Positions 9,068 to 22,233 of a stretch of 64,000 nt of DNA are shown piece by piece; position 1 is the first letter of the stretch, and every line of letters starts with the position of its first letter. The DNA comes from Acidobacteriota bacterium. Its GTDB lineage: Bacteria > Acidobacteriota > Holophagae > Holophagales > Holophagaceae. The translations under genes and the position numbers were made by a program. Under the pieces are notes generated by a model. That model was not told where the DNA came from and ran no database searches. It was given only the letters and a program-made list of their open reading frames with translations. Location: contig JAJYRN010000004.1 in the NCBI GenBank assembly GCA_021794095.1, positions 150,643 to 214,642 on the forward strand, given 5' to 3'.

Positions 9068-9110
9068 TTGACAGGACACTGGTTGCATCGCACCTTATTG
9101 CTTATGCAAC
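9068..9110 (+). promoter_or_regulatory. candidate promoter and MarR autoregulatory operator
   Basis: A perfect consensus -35 hexamer TTGACA lies at 9068-9073. It is followed by an inverted repeat, GTTGCAT (9082-9088) and ATGCAAC (9104-9110), and by a nested TTGC-TTAT-GCAA palindrome (9098-9109). The right arm contains the MarR start codon. MarR proteins typically bind such AT-centred palindromes over their own promoter. The -10 element is weak (CTTATT, with spacing longer than ideal), so the promoter call is tentative. The palindromes are directly visible. Confidence 0.45.
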
Positions 9111-9610
9111 AAGATGATTCGGCTCCCGTCCCCGCTGTCGGACTCGGCTTCCTGATCGCAGCGGCCCGTCGCCGCCTCAAGCAGGTGATGTGGGTTCGTC
9201 TGCAGCCCTTCCACCTCACGCCCCAGCATGTCTGGGTGCTGATGCTCATCCAGCAGCGGGGGCCGGTCTCCCTGCACGCCCTGGCCCAGGAAGCCTGGAT
9301 GGACGATCCCACCGCCAGCCGGGTGGTGAAACTGCTTGCCGGCCGGGGCCTGCTCCGCAGTGAGACCGATCCGGCCCACGGCCGGCGCATCCTCATCCGC
9401 CTGACCCCGGAGGGTCGCCATGTCCTCCGCCAGGTGGAGACCCTGAGTGGGGAGATCAGCGAGCACCTGGTGGCCGGCGTGGCCCCGGGAGATCAGGAGG
9501 TGTTCCGGGAGGCCCTCAACCGGATGATCCTGAACCTGGAAACCCTGGCCGGCCAGTCCCCCCGGCCGCAACGCCTCCCCGTGCGGCGGCTCAAGGTCAG
9601 CAGCCTCTAG
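9104..9610 (+). CDS. MarR-family transcriptional regulator
   Basis: A 168-residue winged-helix regulator with the MarR layout: an N-terminal helical dimerisation segment, a helix-turn-helix around HALAQEAWMDDPTASRVVKLL, and a wing with the conserved D-x-R-type block (TDPAHGRRILIRLT). The ATG at 9104 is preferred over an in-frame TTG at 9068, because the latter would lie inside the -35 element. It is followed by an RND efflux operon in the same direction (120 bases to the adaptor gene). It therefore probably represses that operon and itself, with relief by a pump substrate. The substrate cannot be read from sequence. Confidence 0.88.
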   Translation: MQQDDSAPVPAVGLGFLIAAARRRLKQVMWVRLQPFHLTPQHVWVLMLIQQRGPVSLHALAQEAWMDDPTASRVVKLLAGRGLLRSETDPAHGRRILIRLTPEGRHVLRQVETLSGEISEHLVAGVAPGDQEVFREALNRMILNLETLAGQSPRPQRLPVRRLKVSSL

Positions 9611-9729
9611 CCGGAACCGGGGCAGGGGCCCTGCGTAGGCGTTCTCTGCTCATGTGCCTCAAATAGCGATACTCTTGGTTGCGGAACGCTTCCGCGTATC
9701 TTTGTCTCCCCCTTCGCTCTGGAACGCCC

Positions 9730-10935
9730 ATGGATCCCCTGCATCCCGCTTCTTCGTTGCCCCAGGAGGATGTTGCGCAGAACGGAGGCGCCCGGCGCCC
9801 GGCTTGGCCCTGGGTCGTGGGCCTGGGTCTTGGTCTCGTGGTGCTGTGGACCTGCGCCCGCGGGGGCCGGGACACGAAACCGGGCCCCAAGGGGGCGGGG
9901 CGCCCCGTGCCGGTGCTGGCCGTGGCGGCGCACACCGGCGACATGGCCCTGAGCCTCACGGGCCTAGGCACCGTCACGCCCCTGAGCACCGTTACGGTCC
10001 GCAGCCGGGTGGATGGCCAGCTGGTCCAAGTGGCCTTCAAGGAAGGGCAGGAAGTCCAGCAGGGCCAGCTGCTCGCGCAGATTGATCCCCGCCCCTTCCA
10101 GGTCCAGCTCATGCAGGCGGAGGGGCAACTTGCGAAGGACCAGGCCGCCCTCAAGAACGCCAGCCTGGATCTGGCGCGGTTCAAGGATCTGGCCCGCCAG
10201 GGCATCCTGGCCCAGCAGCAGCTGGACGCCCAGACCTCCCTGGTGAACCAGGGCCAGGCCTCCATCCAGGCGGATCAGGCCCAGGTGGCCAGCGCCCGGC
10301 TGAACCTCACCTACAGCCGCATCACCGCGCCGATCTCCGGCCGGGTGGGCCTGCGCCTGGTGGATCCCGGCAACATGGTGCACGCCACGGATACCGGCGG
10401 GCTGGCGGTCATCACGCCCCTGAATCCCATCAATGTGGTGTTCACCATCCCCGCCGACAGCATCCAGCGGGTGCTGGCCCGCAGCCGCAAAGAGCCCCAT
10501 CTGCCCGTGGATGCCTACGACCGGGACATGACGCAACGGCTCGCCCAGGGGGAACTGGACGCCATGGACAACCAGGTGGATCCCGCCACCGGAACGGTGA
10601 AGCTGAAAGCCCGGTTCCCAAACAAGGACCACGCCCTGTTCCCCAACCAGTTCGTGAACGCCAAGCTGTTTGTGGACACGCTCCACCAGGCGGTCCTCAT
10701 CCCCACCGCCGCCCTTCAGCGAGGCCCCCAGGGCATCTACGTCTACGTGGTGAAGCCGGATCACACCGTCGAGCTGCGCCCGGTGGCCGTTCAGGCCACC
10801 GAAGGGGATGCCACGGCCATCCAGTCGGGCCTGAAGGCCGGCGACGTGGTGGTCACGGACGGCATGGAAAAGCTGCGGCCCGGCAGCACTGTGAGCCTCG
10901 CGAAGCCGGACGCGCCCGCCAGCGCCAGGCACTGA
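9730..10935 (+). CDS. mdtA: RND efflux periplasmic adaptor subunit (MdtA-like)
   Basis: A 401-residue membrane-fusion protein. It has an N-terminal membrane anchor ([17 protein letters not shown]), then a biotinyl-lipoyl half ([19 protein letters not shown]), a coiled-coil hairpin (about residues 125-195, rich in Ala, Gln and Leu), the second lipoyl half ([17 protein letters not shown]) and beta-barrel and membrane-proximal domains. It bridges the inner-membrane pump to an outer-membrane channel; no TolC-like channel gene is in the window. The ATG at 9730 is favoured over one at 9679, which adds a non-homologous leader. The next gene starts 13 bases after the stop. Confidence 0.92.
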   Translation: MDPLHPASSLPQEDVAQNGGARRPAWPWVVGLGLGLVVLWTCARGGRDTKPGPKGAGRPVPVLAVAAHTGDMALSLTGLGTVTPLSTVTVRSRVDGQLVQVAFKEGQEVQQGQLLAQIDPRPFQVQLMQAEGQLAKDQAALKNASLDLARFKDLARQGILAQQQLDAQTSLVNQGQASIQADQAQVASARLNLTYSRITAPISGRVGLRLVDPGNMVHATDTGGLAVITPLNPINVVFTIPADSIQRVLARSRKEPHLPVDAYDRDMTQRLAQGELDAMDNQVDPATGTVKLKARFPNKDHALFPNQFVNAKLFVDTLHQAVLIPTAALQRGPQGIYVYVVKPDHTVELRPVAVQATEGDATAIQSGLKAGDVVVTDGMEKLRPGSTVSLAKPDAPASARH

Positions 10936-10948
10936 CGCGGGGGTCCGG

Positions 10949-13900
10949 TTGAATCCCTCCCGACCCTTCATCCTCCGGCCCATCGCGACGTCGCTGCTGA
11001 TGTTCGGCCTGCTGCTCGTGGGCGCCCTGGCGTTCCGCCAGCTTCCGGTGTCCGCCCTGCCCCAGGTGGACTACCCCACCATCCAGGTGCTGACGTTCTA
11101 CCCCGGCGCCAGCCCGGATGTGATGGCCTCGGCCATCACCGCGCCCCTGGAGCGCCAGTTCGGCCAGTTGCCGGGGCTGAACCGCATGTCCTCCAACAGC
11201 TCGAATGGCTGTTCGGTCATCACCCTCCAGTTCGTGCTGGACCTGAACATTGATGTGGCCGAGCAGCAGGTCCAGGCGGCGGTGAACGCGGCGGGCAGCT
11301 ACCTGCCGGCGGATCTGCCGAATCCGCCCATCTACAGCAAGATCAACCCCGCGGATTCGCCCATCCTTACCCTGGCGCTGACTTCGGATTCCCTGCCGCT
11401 CCCCAAGGTCGAGGATTTCGCCGATACCCGCCTCGCCCAGAAGATCTCCCAGCTGCCTGGCGTGGGGCTGGTCAGCATCAGCGGCGGCCAGAAGCCGGCG
11501 GTGCGCATCCAGGCCAACCCGGCGCAGCTGGCTTCCTATGGCCTCACCCTCGACGATATCCGCAGCATCGTCGGCGCCAGCAATGTGAACCAAGCCAAGG
11601 GCAGCTTCGACGGGAAGCGCCAGGCCTACGCCATCGGCGCCAACGACCAGCTGCTCACCAGCCAGCAGTACCAGCCCCTGGTGATCGCCTACAAGAACGG
11701 CGCGCCTGTGCGGCTTTCCGATGTCGCCACCGTGGTGGATGGCGTGGAGAACGCCCGGCAGGCCGCGTGGAAGAACGAGGTTCCGGCCGTCATCCTCAAC
11801 ATCCAGCGGCAGCCCGGCGCCAACATCATCGCCGTCGCCGACCGCATCAAGACCCTGCTGCCCCAGCTCCAGGCCTCCCTTCCCGCCGCCATCCACGTCT
11901 CCATCCTCACGGACCGCACCACCACCATCCGCGCCTCCGTGGCGGATGTGGAGTTCGAGTTGATGCTCACCATCGCGCTGGTGGTGATGGTGATCTTCCT
12001 GTTCCTGCGCACGCTCGCCGCCACCGTGATCCCGAGCGTGGCCGTGCCCCTGTCCCTGGTGGGCACCTTCGGGGTGATGTACCTGCTGGGCTACAGCCTG
12101 AACAACCTCACCCTCATGGCGCTGACCATCTCCACCGGCTTCGTGGTGGACGACGCGATCGTGATGATCGAGAACATCATGCGCTACATCGAGGAGGGCC
12201 TGTCTCCGCTCGAAGCGGCGCTGAAGGGCTCGGGGCAGATCGGCTTCACCATCCTCTCCCTCACGGTCTCGCTCATCGCCGTGCTCATCCCGCTGCTCTT
12301 CATGGGCGATATCGTGGGCCGCCTGTTCCGGGAATTCGCGGTGACCCTGAGCGTGACCATCCTCGTGTCCGCCGTGGTGTCGCTCACCCTCACACCGATG
12401 ATGTGTTCGCGCCTGCTGCGCCACCGGAAGCCCGAGGAGCAGGGCCGCTTCTACGTGGCCTCGGAGCGCGTCTTCCAGCGGATCATCGCCTTCTACGGCC
12501 GCACGCTCAGCTGGGTGCTCGACCATCAGACGGCCACGCTGATCGTGGCTGCGGCCACCCTCGCCTCCACCGTGCTGCTCTACGTGGCCATTCCCAAGGG
12601 CTTCTTCCCGGTGCAGGACACGGGTGTGATCCTCGGCATCTCCGAGGCATCGCAATCCATCTCGTTCCCCGCCATGGCCCAGGAACAGCAGGCCCTGGCC
12701 AAGGTGATCCTCCAGGATCCCGCCGTGGAAAGCCTCTCGTCGTTCATCGGCGTGGACGGCACGAACACCACGCTCAACAGCGGACGCATCCAGATCAACC
12801 TCAAGCCCCTGGAGGAACGCCACATCAGCGCCTCCGACGTCATCCGGCGGCTCCAGCCCAGACTGGCTCACGTCGAGGGAATCAAGCTCTTCATGCAGCC
12901 GGTGCAGGATCTCACCGTGGAGGATCGCGTCAGCCGCACGCAGTACCAATACACCCTCGAGGATGCGGACCCGAAGGAACTGGCGGAGTGGACGCCCCGC
13001 TTCCTCGATCGCTTCCAGGCCATCCCCGTGCTGCGGGATGTGGCCAGCGATCAGCAGAATTCCGGGCTCCAGGCCCGTCTGATCCTTGACCGCACGACCG
13101 CCGCGCGCCTGGGCGTCACGCCCCAGATGCTGGATGACGCCCTGTACGACGCCTTCGGCCAGCGGCAGGTCTCCACCATGTTCACCCAGCTGAACCAGTA
13201 CCGCGTGGTGCTGGAAGCCACGCCCGGCCTGCAACAGCATCCCGAGGACCTCCAGAACATCTATGTGAAATCCAGCTCTGGCAAGGCCGTGCCCCTCAGC
13301 GCCTTCACGCGCCTGGAGATGGGCACCGCTCCGCTCTCCATCAACCATCAGGGGCAGTTCCCGACCGTCACCCTGTCCTTCAACCTGGCTCCGGGCGCCT
13401 CCCTGGGCGATGCGGTGAAGGCCATCGAAGGCGCCCAGCGGGAACTCGATCCCCCGGCCAGCCTTCAGACCGGATTCCAGGGCACGGCCCAGGCGTTCGG
13501 AGCGTCCCTGGCCAACACGCCCTTCCTCATCCTTGCCGCCGTGCTCACGGTGTACATCCTGCTGGGCGTGCTCTACGAGAGCTACATCCACCCCATCACG
13601 ATCCTCTCGACCCTGCCTTCGGCCGGCGTGGGCGCCCTGCTCTCGCTGATGGTGTGCCGGACCGATTTCAGCGTCATCGCCCTCATCGGCATCATCCTGC
13701 TCATCGGCATCGTCGAGAAGAACGCCATCATGATGATTGACTTCGCCCTCGATGCGGAACGGAAGGAGGGGCGGCCGCCGGCGGAAGCCATCTTCCAGGC
13801 CGCCCTGCTGCGCTTCCGGCCCATCATCATGACCACCCTGGCCGCGCTGCTCGGTGGCGTGCCCCTGGCCCTGGGCACCGGCGTTGGTTCCGAGCTGCGC

Positions 13901-14035
13901 CGGCCCCTCGGCATCGCCATCGTGGGCGGGCTCATCTTCAGCCAGGTGCTGACGCTCTACACGACGCCCGTGATCTACCTGGCCTTCGACCGGCTCGCGC
14001 ACCGCCTGCGCGGCGCCCGCCAGGCCCGCCCGTGA
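10949..14035 (+). CDS. mdtB: RND multidrug efflux permease (MdtB-like)
   Basis: A 1028-residue inner-membrane proton-driven transporter of the hydrophobe/amphiphile efflux RND family. It starts [19 protein letters not shown] and has two homologous halves, each with one membrane helix, a large periplasmic loop and further helices. The proton-relay block is seen in [16 protein letters not shown]. The start codon is TTG, after a CGGGGG ribosome-binding site, 13 bases downstream of mdtA. The sequence resembles MdtB/MdtC rather than heavy-metal pumps. Together with the next gene it should form a mixed MdtBC trimer. Confidence 0.93.
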   Translation: MNPSRPFILRPIATSLLMFGLLLVGALAFRQLPVSALPQVDYPTIQVLTFYPGASPDVMASAITAPLERQFGQLPGLNRMSSNSSNGCSVITLQFVLDLNIDVAEQQVQAAVNAAGSYLPADLPNPPIYSKINPADSPILTLALTSDSLPLPKVEDFADTRLAQKISQLPGVGLVSISGGQKPAVRIQANPAQLASYGLTLDDIRSIVGASNVNQAKGSFDGKRQAYAIGANDQLLTSQQYQPLVIAYKNGAPVRLSDVATVVDGVENARQAAWKNEVPAVILNIQRQPGANIIAVADRIKTLLPQLQASLPAAIHVSILTDRTTTIRASVADVEFELMLTIALVVMVIFLFLRTLAATVIPSVAVPLSLVGTFGVMYLLGYSLNNLTLMALTISTGFVVDDAIVMIENIMRYIEEGLSPLEAALKGSGQIGFTILSLTVSLIAVLIPLLFMGDIVGRLFREFAVTLSVTILVSAVVSLTLTPMMCSRLLRHRKPEEQGRFYVASERVFQRIIAFYGRTLSWVLDHQTATLIVAAATLASTVLLYVAIPKGFFPVQDTGVILGISEASQSISFPAMAQEQQALAKVILQDPAVESLSSFIGVDGTNTTLNSGRIQINLKPLEERHISASDVIRRLQPRLAHVEGIKLFMQPVQDLTVEDRVSRTQYQYTLEDADPKELAEWTPRFLDRFQAIPVLRDVASDQQNSGLQARLILDRTTAARLGVTPQMLDDALYDAFGQRQVSTMFTQLNQYRVVLEATPGLQQHPEDLQNIYVKSSSGKAVPLSAFTRLEMGTAPLSINHQGQFPTVTLSFNLAPGASLGDAVKAIEGAQRELDPPASLQTGFQGTAQAFGASLANTPFLILAAVLTVYILLGVLYESYIHPITILSTLPSAGVGALLSLMVCRTDFSVIALIGIILLIGIVEKNAIMMIDFALDAERKEGRPPAEAIFQAALLRFRPIIMTTLAALLGGVPLALGTGVGSELRRPLGIAIVGGLIFSQVLTLYTTPVIYLAFDRLAHRLRGARQARP

Positions 14036-17000
14036 GCCTCTCGGCCCCGTTCATCCGCCGGCCCATCGCCACCACACTGCTGACGGTGGCCCTGGCCCTG
14101 CTGGGGGGCATCGCCTACCAGTTCCTCCCGGTCGCCTCCCTGCCCCAGGTGGACTTCCCCACCATCAATGTCTCGGCGGGGCTGCCCGGTGCCAGCCCGG
14201 ACACCATGGCCTCCTCCGTTGCCACCCCCCTGGAGCGCCAGTTCAGCCGCATCGCGGGCATCACGGAGATGACCTCCACCAGCTCCCTGGGCTCCACCAA
14301 CATCACCCTCCAGTTCGACCTGGACCGCAACATTGACGCCGCCGCCCGGGATGTCCAGGCCGCCATCAATGCCGCCCGGGGCGACCTGCCGGCCAACCTG
14401 CCGAGCAACCCGTCGTACCGCAAGGTGAACCCGGCGGACGCGCCCATCCTCATGCTGTCCCTCACCTCCAACGTGGTGCCCCGGGAGAAGATGTACGATC
14501 TCGCCTCCTCGGTGCTCCAGCAGAAGCTGTCCCAGGTACCAGGTGTGGGCCAGGTGTTCGTCTGGGGCGGCGCCCTCCCGGCCGTGCGGGTGGATGTGGA
14601 CCCCGCGGCGCTCAACAGCCACGGGCTGAGCCTGGAGGATGTCCGCCAGACCCTCGCCAGCGCCAATGTCAACCATCCCAAGGGCGACCTCGCCAGCCCG
14701 CGCCGCACCTGGTCCATCAGCACTACGGATCAGCTCATGTCCGCCAGCGCCTACCGTCCCCTGGTCCTGGCCTACGACAAGGGCGCGGCCCTCCGGCTCG
14801 ATGAGGTGGCGAAGGTCGCGGATTCGGTGGAGAACATCCACAACCTGGGGCTCTCGAACGGCGTCCCCGCCGTGATCATCCCGATCTTCCGCCAGCCCGG
14901 CGCCAATGTCCTCGAGACCGTGGACCAGGTCCAGGCGCTCCTCCCCCAGCTGAAAGCCTCCCTGCCGCCCACCACGAGCCTGAATGTCCTCATTGACACC
15001 ACACGCACCATCCGCTCCTCCGTGCGCGATGTGCAGGCCTCCCTCCTCATCTCCATCCTGCTGGTCATCCTGGTGGTCTTCCTCTTCCTGCGAAGCCCCC
15101 GGTCCACCCTGATCCCCAGCGTGGCGGTGCCCATCTCGCTCATCGGCACCTTCGGGGCCATGTACCTGCTGGGCTACACCATTGACAACCTGTCGCTCAT
15201 GGCGCTCACCGTGGCCACCGGTTTCGTGGTGGATGACGCCATCGTGGTGGTGGAGAACATCACGCGGCACGTCGAAGGCGGCATGAGCCCCATGGAAGCG
15301 GCCCTCTTCGGCGCCAAGGAGATCGGCTTCACCGTGATCTCCATCAGCATCTCCCTCATCGCCGTCTTCATCCCCATCCTGCTCATGGGCGGCCTCGTGG
15401 GGCGCCTGTTCCGGGAGTTCGCCGTCACCCTCTCCGTGGCCATCGTGGTGTCCATGGTGGTCTCCCTCACGACCACGCCCATGATGTGCTCACGCCTGCT
15501 GCGACCCCACGGCGAGAAGCACCACGGCCGCCTCTTCCAGGCCAGCGAGCGGGCCTTCCAGTGGATCATCGGGCGCTACGAGCGCTCCCTCGCCTGGGTA
15601 CTGCGCCACGCCTTCGGCACGCTCATGGTGTTCCTGGCCACGGTGGTCACCACCGGGGCGCTCTACTACGCCATCCCCAAGGGATTCTTCCCCCAGCAGG
15701 ACTCGGGCCGGATCATGGGCTCCATCGTGGCCCCCCAGGACATCTCCTTCCAGGGCATGGAAACCCTGCTGCGCGAATACGTGGCCATTGTCCAGAAGGA
15801 TCCCGCCCTGGAGAACGTCACCGGCTTCGTGGGCGGGGGCAACACGGGCCGCATCTTCTGCAGCCTGAAGCCCGTGGGCCAGCGGCCAGGGCACGTGACG
15901 CCGGACCAGATCATCGCCCGGCTGCGGGCGAAGACCGCCCACATCCCGGGCGCCGCGCTCTACATGCAGCCCGTCCAGGAACTCCGCGTCGGCGGACGGC
16001 CCAGCAGCGCCCAGTACCAGTACACCCTCCAGGGCGACGATGCCCAGGAGCTGTTCGATTGGACCCCGAAGGTGGTCCAGCGCCTGCGCGCGCTTCCCCA
16101 GCTCGCGGACGTCAATTCCGACCTCCAGAACCAGGGGCTCGAATCCACCGTGGTCATTGACCGGGCGACCGCCTCCCGGCTCGGCGTCTCGCCCCGGGCC
16201 ATTGACGCCACGCTCTACGACGCCTTCGGCCAGCGCTTCGTGTCCACCACCTACACCCAGCTGAACCAGTACCACGTGGTGATGGAGGTGGATCCGCACT
16301 ACACCCAGACCCCGGACGGCCTGAAGGCCATCTATGTGCGATCCAGCACCGGCTCCCTGGTGCCCCTCAGCGCCTTCGCCCACTTCGAGCGCCGGAACAC
16401 GACCCTATCCGTCAATCACCAGGGCCAGGCCCCGGCTGTCACGATCTCCTTCAACCTGCCCGTCGGAGTGGCGCTCAGTCAGGCCGTGGACGCCATTGAC
16501 AAGGCCGAGGCGGAGATCCGCCTGCCGGGCAGCATCCACGGCAGCTTCATGGGCACCGCCCAGGCCTTCAAGGCCTCGCTCTCGAACATGCCCCTGCTCG
16601 TCATCGCCGCCATCCTGGCGGTCTACATCGTCCTGGGCGTGCTCTACGAGAGCCTGCTGCATCCCCTGACGATCCTGTCCACCATCCCCAGCGCCGGCGT
16701 GGGCGCCCTGCTGGCCCTTTTCGCCTTCCACATGGATCTCAGCGTGATCGCCATCATCGGGATCATCCTGCTCATCGGCATCGTGAAGAAGAACGCCATC
16801 CTCATGATTGATTTCGCCATCGAGGTGGAACGGCGGGAGGGCGTCACCCCCGAGCGGGCCATCTTCCAGGCGGCCCTGCTGCGCTTCCGCCCCATCACCA
16901 TGACCACCCTGGCGGCCCTGCTGGGCGGCCTGCCCCTGGCCATCGGCATGGGCACCGGCTCCGAGCTGCGCCGTCCCCTCGGCGTCGCCATCGTGGGCGG

Positions 17001-17124
17001 CCTGATCTTCAGCCAGCTCCTGACCCTCTACACCACCCCCGTCATCTACCTCTACATGGACCGCCTGCACCTGTGGTGGGTCCGGATCCGGGGCGCCCGC
17101 AGGACCGTGGCCCTCCCGGAGTAG
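14032..17124 (+). CDS. mdtC: RND multidrug efflux permease (MdtC-like)
   Basis: A 1030-residue RND permease paralogous to the upstream gene. It starts [23 protein letters not shown] and carries [22 protein letters not shown] in the fourth-helix region. Its GTG start overlaps the mdtB stop by 4 bases (GTGA), the usual coupling for two subunits needed in fixed ratio. The MdtABC system of Enterobacteria exports bile salts and novobiocin-type compounds; the substrate here is unknown. The gene ends 60 bases before aspS. Confidence 0.93.
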   Translation: MSLSAPFIRRPIATTLLTVALALLGGIAYQFLPVASLPQVDFPTINVSAGLPGASPDTMASSVATPLERQFSRIAGITEMTSTSSLGSTNITLQFDLDRNIDAAARDVQAAINAARGDLPANLPSNPSYRKVNPADAPILMLSLTSNVVPREKMYDLASSVLQQKLSQVPGVGQVFVWGGALPAVRVDVDPAALNSHGLSLEDVRQTLASANVNHPKGDLASPRRTWSISTTDQLMSASAYRPLVLAYDKGAALRLDEVAKVADSVENIHNLGLSNGVPAVIIPIFRQPGANVLETVDQVQALLPQLKASLPPTTSLNVLIDTTRTIRSSVRDVQASLLISILLVILVVFLFLRSPRSTLIPSVAVPISLIGTFGAMYLLGYTIDNLSLMALTVATGFVVDDAIVVVENITRHVEGGMSPMEAALFGAKEIGFTVISISISLIAVFIPILLMGGLVGRLFREFAVTLSVAIVVSMVVSLTTTPMMCSRLLRPHGEKHHGRLFQASERAFQWIIGRYERSLAWVLRHAFGTLMVFLATVVTTGALYYAIPKGFFPQQDSGRIMGSIVAPQDISFQGMETLLREYVAIVQKDPALENVTGFVGGGNTGRIFCSLKPVGQRPGHVTPDQIIARLRAKTAHIPGAALYMQPVQELRVGGRPSSAQYQYTLQGDDAQELFDWTPKVVQRLRALPQLADVNSDLQNQGLESTVVIDRATASRLGVSPRAIDATLYDAFGQRFVSTTYTQLNQYHVVMEVDPHYTQTPDGLKAIYVRSSTGSLVPLSAFAHFERRNTTLSVNHQGQAPAVTISFNLPVGVALSQAVDAIDKAEAEIRLPGSIHGSFMGTAQAFKASLSNMPLLVIAAILAVYIVLGVLYESLLHPLTILSTIPSAGVGALLALFAFHMDLSVIAIIGIILLIGIVKKNAILMIDFAIEVERREGVTPERAIFQAALLRFRPITMTTLAALLGGLPLAIGMGTGSELRRPLGVAIVGGLIFSQLLTLYTTPVIYLYMDRLHLWWVRIRGARRTVALPE

Positions 17125-17184
17125 AGAGGCGATCCGGAAGGCCCGGCTTGAGCGCAGCCCCCCCGGGTGCGATCCTGGAAGGCT

Positions 17185-19167
<1,983 letters not shown>

Positions 19168-19282
19168 GCGCCCCCAGCCCGTCCGGCGGCACTTCTCAAG
19201 GGCCGGGCTCATATGATGGAAGACTAGGCCTGCCCGATCCATCCTTGGCTAGACTGCAGGGCCCTCACTACCGGGAGATTCA

Positions 19283-20644
19283 ATGTCCGTGGAGTCCATT
19301 CGTCCGAAGCACCTGCACACCGGCTGGATTGGCCTGATCCTGGCTTGGCTGCGCCCGCTGCGGAACCCCGTGCTGGTCCTGCTGGCGCCCCTGGTCCTGG
19401 CCACCCTGGCCTGCTCAGGGCACCACAAGGATTCCGCCCCGGCCATCACCACCCAGCCCCAGAGCGCCACCGTGGTATCAGGACGGCCCATCACCCTCAG
19501 CGTTTCGGCCACGGGATCCGGCGACCTCACCTACCAGTGGGCCAAGGACAGCCAAGCCATCCTGGGCGCCCAGAGTTCCAGCCTGACCATCTACAACCCG
19601 AGTATCTCGGATTCCGGCAGCTACACCGTCACCATCACCAATACCCTTGGCACGATCGTCAGCGCCCCCGCCACGCTCACCGTATCCGCCGCGTTGGCCT
19701 TCACGGCGCCCTACGGAGTCGTCTCTGATGCCGCCGGAAACCTTTATGTGGCGGATGGCGGCAGCCATGTCATCTGGAAGGTGGATGCCACGGGCCACAA
19801 GACCCTCCTGGCGGGAACTCCGGGTGTGCCCGGGGCCACGGACGGCCCTGGCCTCAGCGCGCAGTTCCGCTATCCCGGTGGCCTCGGCCTCGATCCGGCG
19901 GGGAACCTCCTGGTGGCCGACACGGGCAATGACACCATCCGCCGCATCGCCCCCGATGGCACGGTGACCACCCTGGCCGGCACCGCGGGGGTGCCCGGTT
20001 CCGCCGATGGCCCCGGGGGGACCGCCACCTTCAATGCTCCGGTGGGCATCGTGGTGGATGCCACCGGCGCCGCCTTCATCGCGGATTCCCAGAACCACGT
20101 GATCCGCCGCCTGGCCGCCGATGGCACCGTGTCCACCGTCGCCGGCGTCAAAGGCCAGCCCGGATTCCAGAATGGGGCGGCGGCGAGCGCGCTCTTCAAC
20201 CAGCCCAATGGCCTGGCCCTCAAGGCCGACGGCACCCTGGTCATCGCCGACTATGGCAATTCCTGCATCCGGCTTCTCACCCCGGCGGGCCAGGTGGTCA
20301 CCCTGGCGGGCCAGACCACCCATGGATTCGCCGATGGCAGTCCTTCGACGGCCCTCTTCCACTGGCCGGTCGGCGTGGCGGTGGATGCTTCCGGCGTGGT
20401 CTGGGTGGCGGACACCTTCAATGACGCCATCCGCAAGATCCAGGCGGATGGCACCGTGAACACCGTCGCCGGTTCCGGGGGCAACACCGGCAACGTGGAT
20501 GGTACCGGCACCGCCGCCCTCTTCAACCAGCCCGGCGGCATCGCGGTGACGCCCTCGGGCAACCTGGTCATCGCCGACACTGGCAATCACCTGCTCCGGC
20601 TGCTCACCCCCGCAGGGGTCGTCACGACCTTCACGGAACCTTGA
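19283..20644 (+). CDS. lipoprotein with Ig-like domain and NHL beta-propeller
   Basis: A 453-residue exported lipoprotein. The lipobox LATLAC is at about residues 40-45, after an unusually long N-terminal region. An immunoglobulin-like domain follows (ITTQPQSATVVSG...TYQWAKD...SGSYTVTITN), then five or six NHL repeats of the type NLLVADTGNDTIRRI-APDGTVTTLAG. Such proteins sit on the cell surface or in the periplasm and probably bind proteins or polysaccharides. No enzymatic motif is visible. It stands alone between aspS and the small gene at 20692. Confidence 0.85.
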   Translation: MSVESIRPKHLHTGWIGLILAWLRPLRNPVLVLLAPLVLATLACSGHHKDSAPAITTQPQSATVVSGRPITLSVSATGSGDLTYQWAKDSQAILGAQSSSLTIYNPSISDSGSYTVTITNTLGTIVSAPATLTVSAALAFTAPYGVVSDAAGNLYVADGGSHVIWKVDATGHKTLLAGTPGVPGATDGPGLSAQFRYPGGLGLDPAGNLLVADTGNDTIRRIAPDGTVTTLAGTAGVPGSADGPGGTATFNAPVGIVVDATGAAFIADSQNHVIRRLAADGTVSTVAGVKGQPGFQNGAAASALFNQPNGLALKADGTLVIADYGNSCIRLLTPAGQVVTLAGQTTHGFADGSPSTALFHWPVGVAVDASGVVWVADTFNDAIRKIQADGTVNTVAGSGGNTGNVDGTGTAALFNQPGGIAVTPSGNLVIADTGNHLLRLLTPAGVVTTFTEP

Positions 20645-20691
20645 CACCCAGCGCAGGACAGGCGCAGACGGTCCGACCCTCAGGAGCTTCC

Positions 20692-21264
20692 ATGGCAGCA
20701 CGGCCCGAACAGCCCCCGAAGAAACCGAAGCAGAAGCGGCAGACGCCCGAAGAGCGCCGCGAGGCCCTCCGGTACAACCACATGATGTACGGCCCCACCG
20801 CGGGCGAGCGGCGACCGGCCGCCAAGCGGATGCTCCACGGCACCGCCTACCTCGAACATCCCAAGTTCCAACAGCTGATGGCCGCCTTCAAGCAGGGCGC
20901 CGCCGCCAAATTCGAGGTCACCGACAAGGGGCGGACCTTCACGATCTCGACCCAGGATGCGCAGATCAGCTTCGATGGCAAGGTGGTCTTCTACGCCCGC
21001 CCCGTGAACCGCTACGAATCCAACCTCCTCCTGGACCGCGCCGCCGCCGTCTCCTGCCAGGCCATCAGCGCCTTCGCGCACCTGGTGTTCGCGGTCTTCC
21101 GCAGCCTGCCGGAGATCGAGCCCCCAGCTTTGTCCTACCTTCAGAACCAGTTCTACCTCGCCGGGGAAACCCTGGATGTGGGTATCGCCGAACAGGGCCC
21201 GAACCTGCTGCTGGGCTCGTTTCGGACCGCCACCGCCAAGCCGCTGGACCGCCCCCGGACCTAG
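20692..21264 (+). CDS. hypothetical protein, basic N-terminus
   Basis: A 190-residue protein that I do not recognise. The first 40 residues are basic and proline-rich (PPKKPKQKRQTPEERR). The remainder reads as an alpha/beta domain without signal peptide or membrane helix. A clean AGGAG ribosome-binding site five bases before the ATG at 20692 chooses this start over the frame opening at 20641. The stop lies five bases before a GTG that opens a truncated copy of the SprT-like gene, so the two were probably once an operon. Confidence 0.65.
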   Translation: MAARPEQPPKKPKQKRQTPEERREALRYNHMMYGPTAGERRPAAKRMLHGTAYLEHPKFQQLMAAFKQGAAAKFEVTDKGRTFTISTQDAQISFDGKVVFYARPVNRYESNLLLDRAAAVSCQAISAFAHLVFAVFRSLPEIEPPALSYLQNQFYLAGETLDVGIAEQGPNLLLGSFRTATAKPLDRPRT

Positions 21265-21269
21265 CCCGC

Positions 21270-21347
21270 GTGAGCCAGGAAGCCCCTCGCCCACCCCAGG
21301 ATGGAAACCGGCCCGTCACCCTCCGCCAGCGGGCCCAGGCCATCCTC
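21270..21347 (+). pseudogene. 5' fragment of the SprT-like gene
   Basis: From GTG 21270 the frame encodes a leader (MSQEAPRPPQDGNRP) and then VTLRQRAQAIL. The latter matches ITLRQRAQAIL at the start of the intact-looking SprT-like gene at 22585. After 21347 the similarity stops abruptly and the frame runs on into unrelated sequence to 21563. I read it as the original start of the SprT-like gene, cut off by the insertion or rearrangement that brought in the methyltransferase region. Confidence 0.6.
21316..21347 (+). repeat. 32-bp direct repeat, left copy
   Basis: This segment is identical over 32 bases to 22592-22623, with the copies 1276 bases apart. It begins TCACCCTCCGCC and ends GGCCATCCTC. 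It encodes TLRQRAQAIL in both copies and bounds the methyltransferase-bearing segment. Confidence 0.9.
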
Positions 21348-21468
21348 TCCAGTCTGGCATTCCTTGTGGCTTCCATCGAATATCAGCTGTCGAAGCAGCC
21401 GAACCGACAGTCGTCCCCTCCCGACACCGTGGACGTGGCATGGAGGGGACGACCTTTGTCCAGGTGGA

Positions 21469-22233
21469 TCAGGGTTTCTGGAGAACGTAGAAGACGTAAC
21501 CATAGCTGGACCCCGTTCGACGGTAGAGGTCCATCTCGGCCTTTTGACCCTCGATCAGGCTGACCATACTTTCATCGGTTTCAAACGGCTGGAACTGTGC
21601 TGCCACCAAGTTGTAGTAGTCCCACCAGTCCCGGCTGGGAAGCCTGAAGTGGCCGAGCACCTTCCAACCGGCCTCCTGGGCTACCTGGAGGTTCTCGGCT
21701 TCGGTCCCCATGGTCGGATACCACTCAGCCCAGGCGCGTCTGGCTTCCTCCGGTGGGTCGGTGTCGAACCACGTGGCATCTGTGAGGGCCATCACGCCAC
21801 CGGAGCAGAGGAGGCCCTGCCAGATGCGGAGCCCCTCCGCCCACCCCAGATGGGTCACGGCCCCTTCAGACCAGATGAGGTCGAGGCTCTCCGGGGTCAA
21901 ACCGGGGTTCGCCATGTCACCAGGACAAGGCTTCACCAGATGAAGCAGCCCACGGGTTCGGGCTGATTCCCACAGGTCATCCAAGGCAGTTCCATCGGCA
22001 TCCAGGGCCAGCACGGGCACCTGTAGTCTGCGGGCGAGCAGCAAGGTCGAAGCCCCGGAGCCGCAGCCGAAGTCAGCCACACGGGGTTGGGCAGGGAGCG
22101 GACACAGGGACAGGGCGCGGAGCGTCGAAGCTTCGCTGCCGGGGCCTTTGCGCGACAGGCCCTTGAACAGGCGCAACAGGGGTTCCCAGGCAGCCATGAA
22201 TGGCTGGGTGGGAAAGGGGGGATGCAGCTTCAT
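21469..22233 (-). CDS. class I SAM-dependent methyltransferase
   Basis: A 254-residue methyltransferase with a Rossmann-type SAM site: motif I VADFGCGSGASTLLLA, an acidic residue after the second strand (LALDADG), and motif IV-like LDLIWSEGAVTHLGW. The C-terminal half carries WYPTMGTEAENL and a tryptophan- and tyrosine-rich region (RDWWDYYNLV). The substrate is unknown. The ATG at 22233 has a GGAG ribosome-binding site; an in-frame TTG at 22245 is less likely. It is on the strand opposite its neighbours and lies inside the segment flanked by the 32-bp repeat. Its base composition looks less GC-extreme than its surroundings, consistent with transfer. Confidence 0.85.
   Translation of the reverse strand: MKLHPPFPTQPFMAAWEPLLRLFKGLSRKGPGSEASTLRALSLCPLPAQPRVADFGCGSGASTLLLARRLQVPVLALDADGTALDDLWESARTRGLLHLVKPCPGDMANPGLTPESLDLIWSEGAVTHLGWAEGLRIWQGLLCSGGVMALTDATWFDTDPPEEARRAWAEWYPTMGTEAENLQVAQEAGWKVLGHFRLPSRDWWDYYNLVAAQFQPFETDESMVSLIEGQKAEMDLYRRTGSSYGYVFYVLQKP

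Noticed and set aside
10853..14002. A 1049-codon minus-strand open frame opposite mdtB
   Set aside because: It mirrors the RND permease codons, is rich in His, Gly, Asp and Glu, and has no domain or ribosome-binding site.
10949..17124. Heavy-metal (CusA/CzcA) efflux assignment for the RND pumps
   Set aside because: Two tandem permeases of about 1030 residues with one adaptor and a MarR regulator, together with the sequence pattern, fit the MdtABC-type multidrug branch better.
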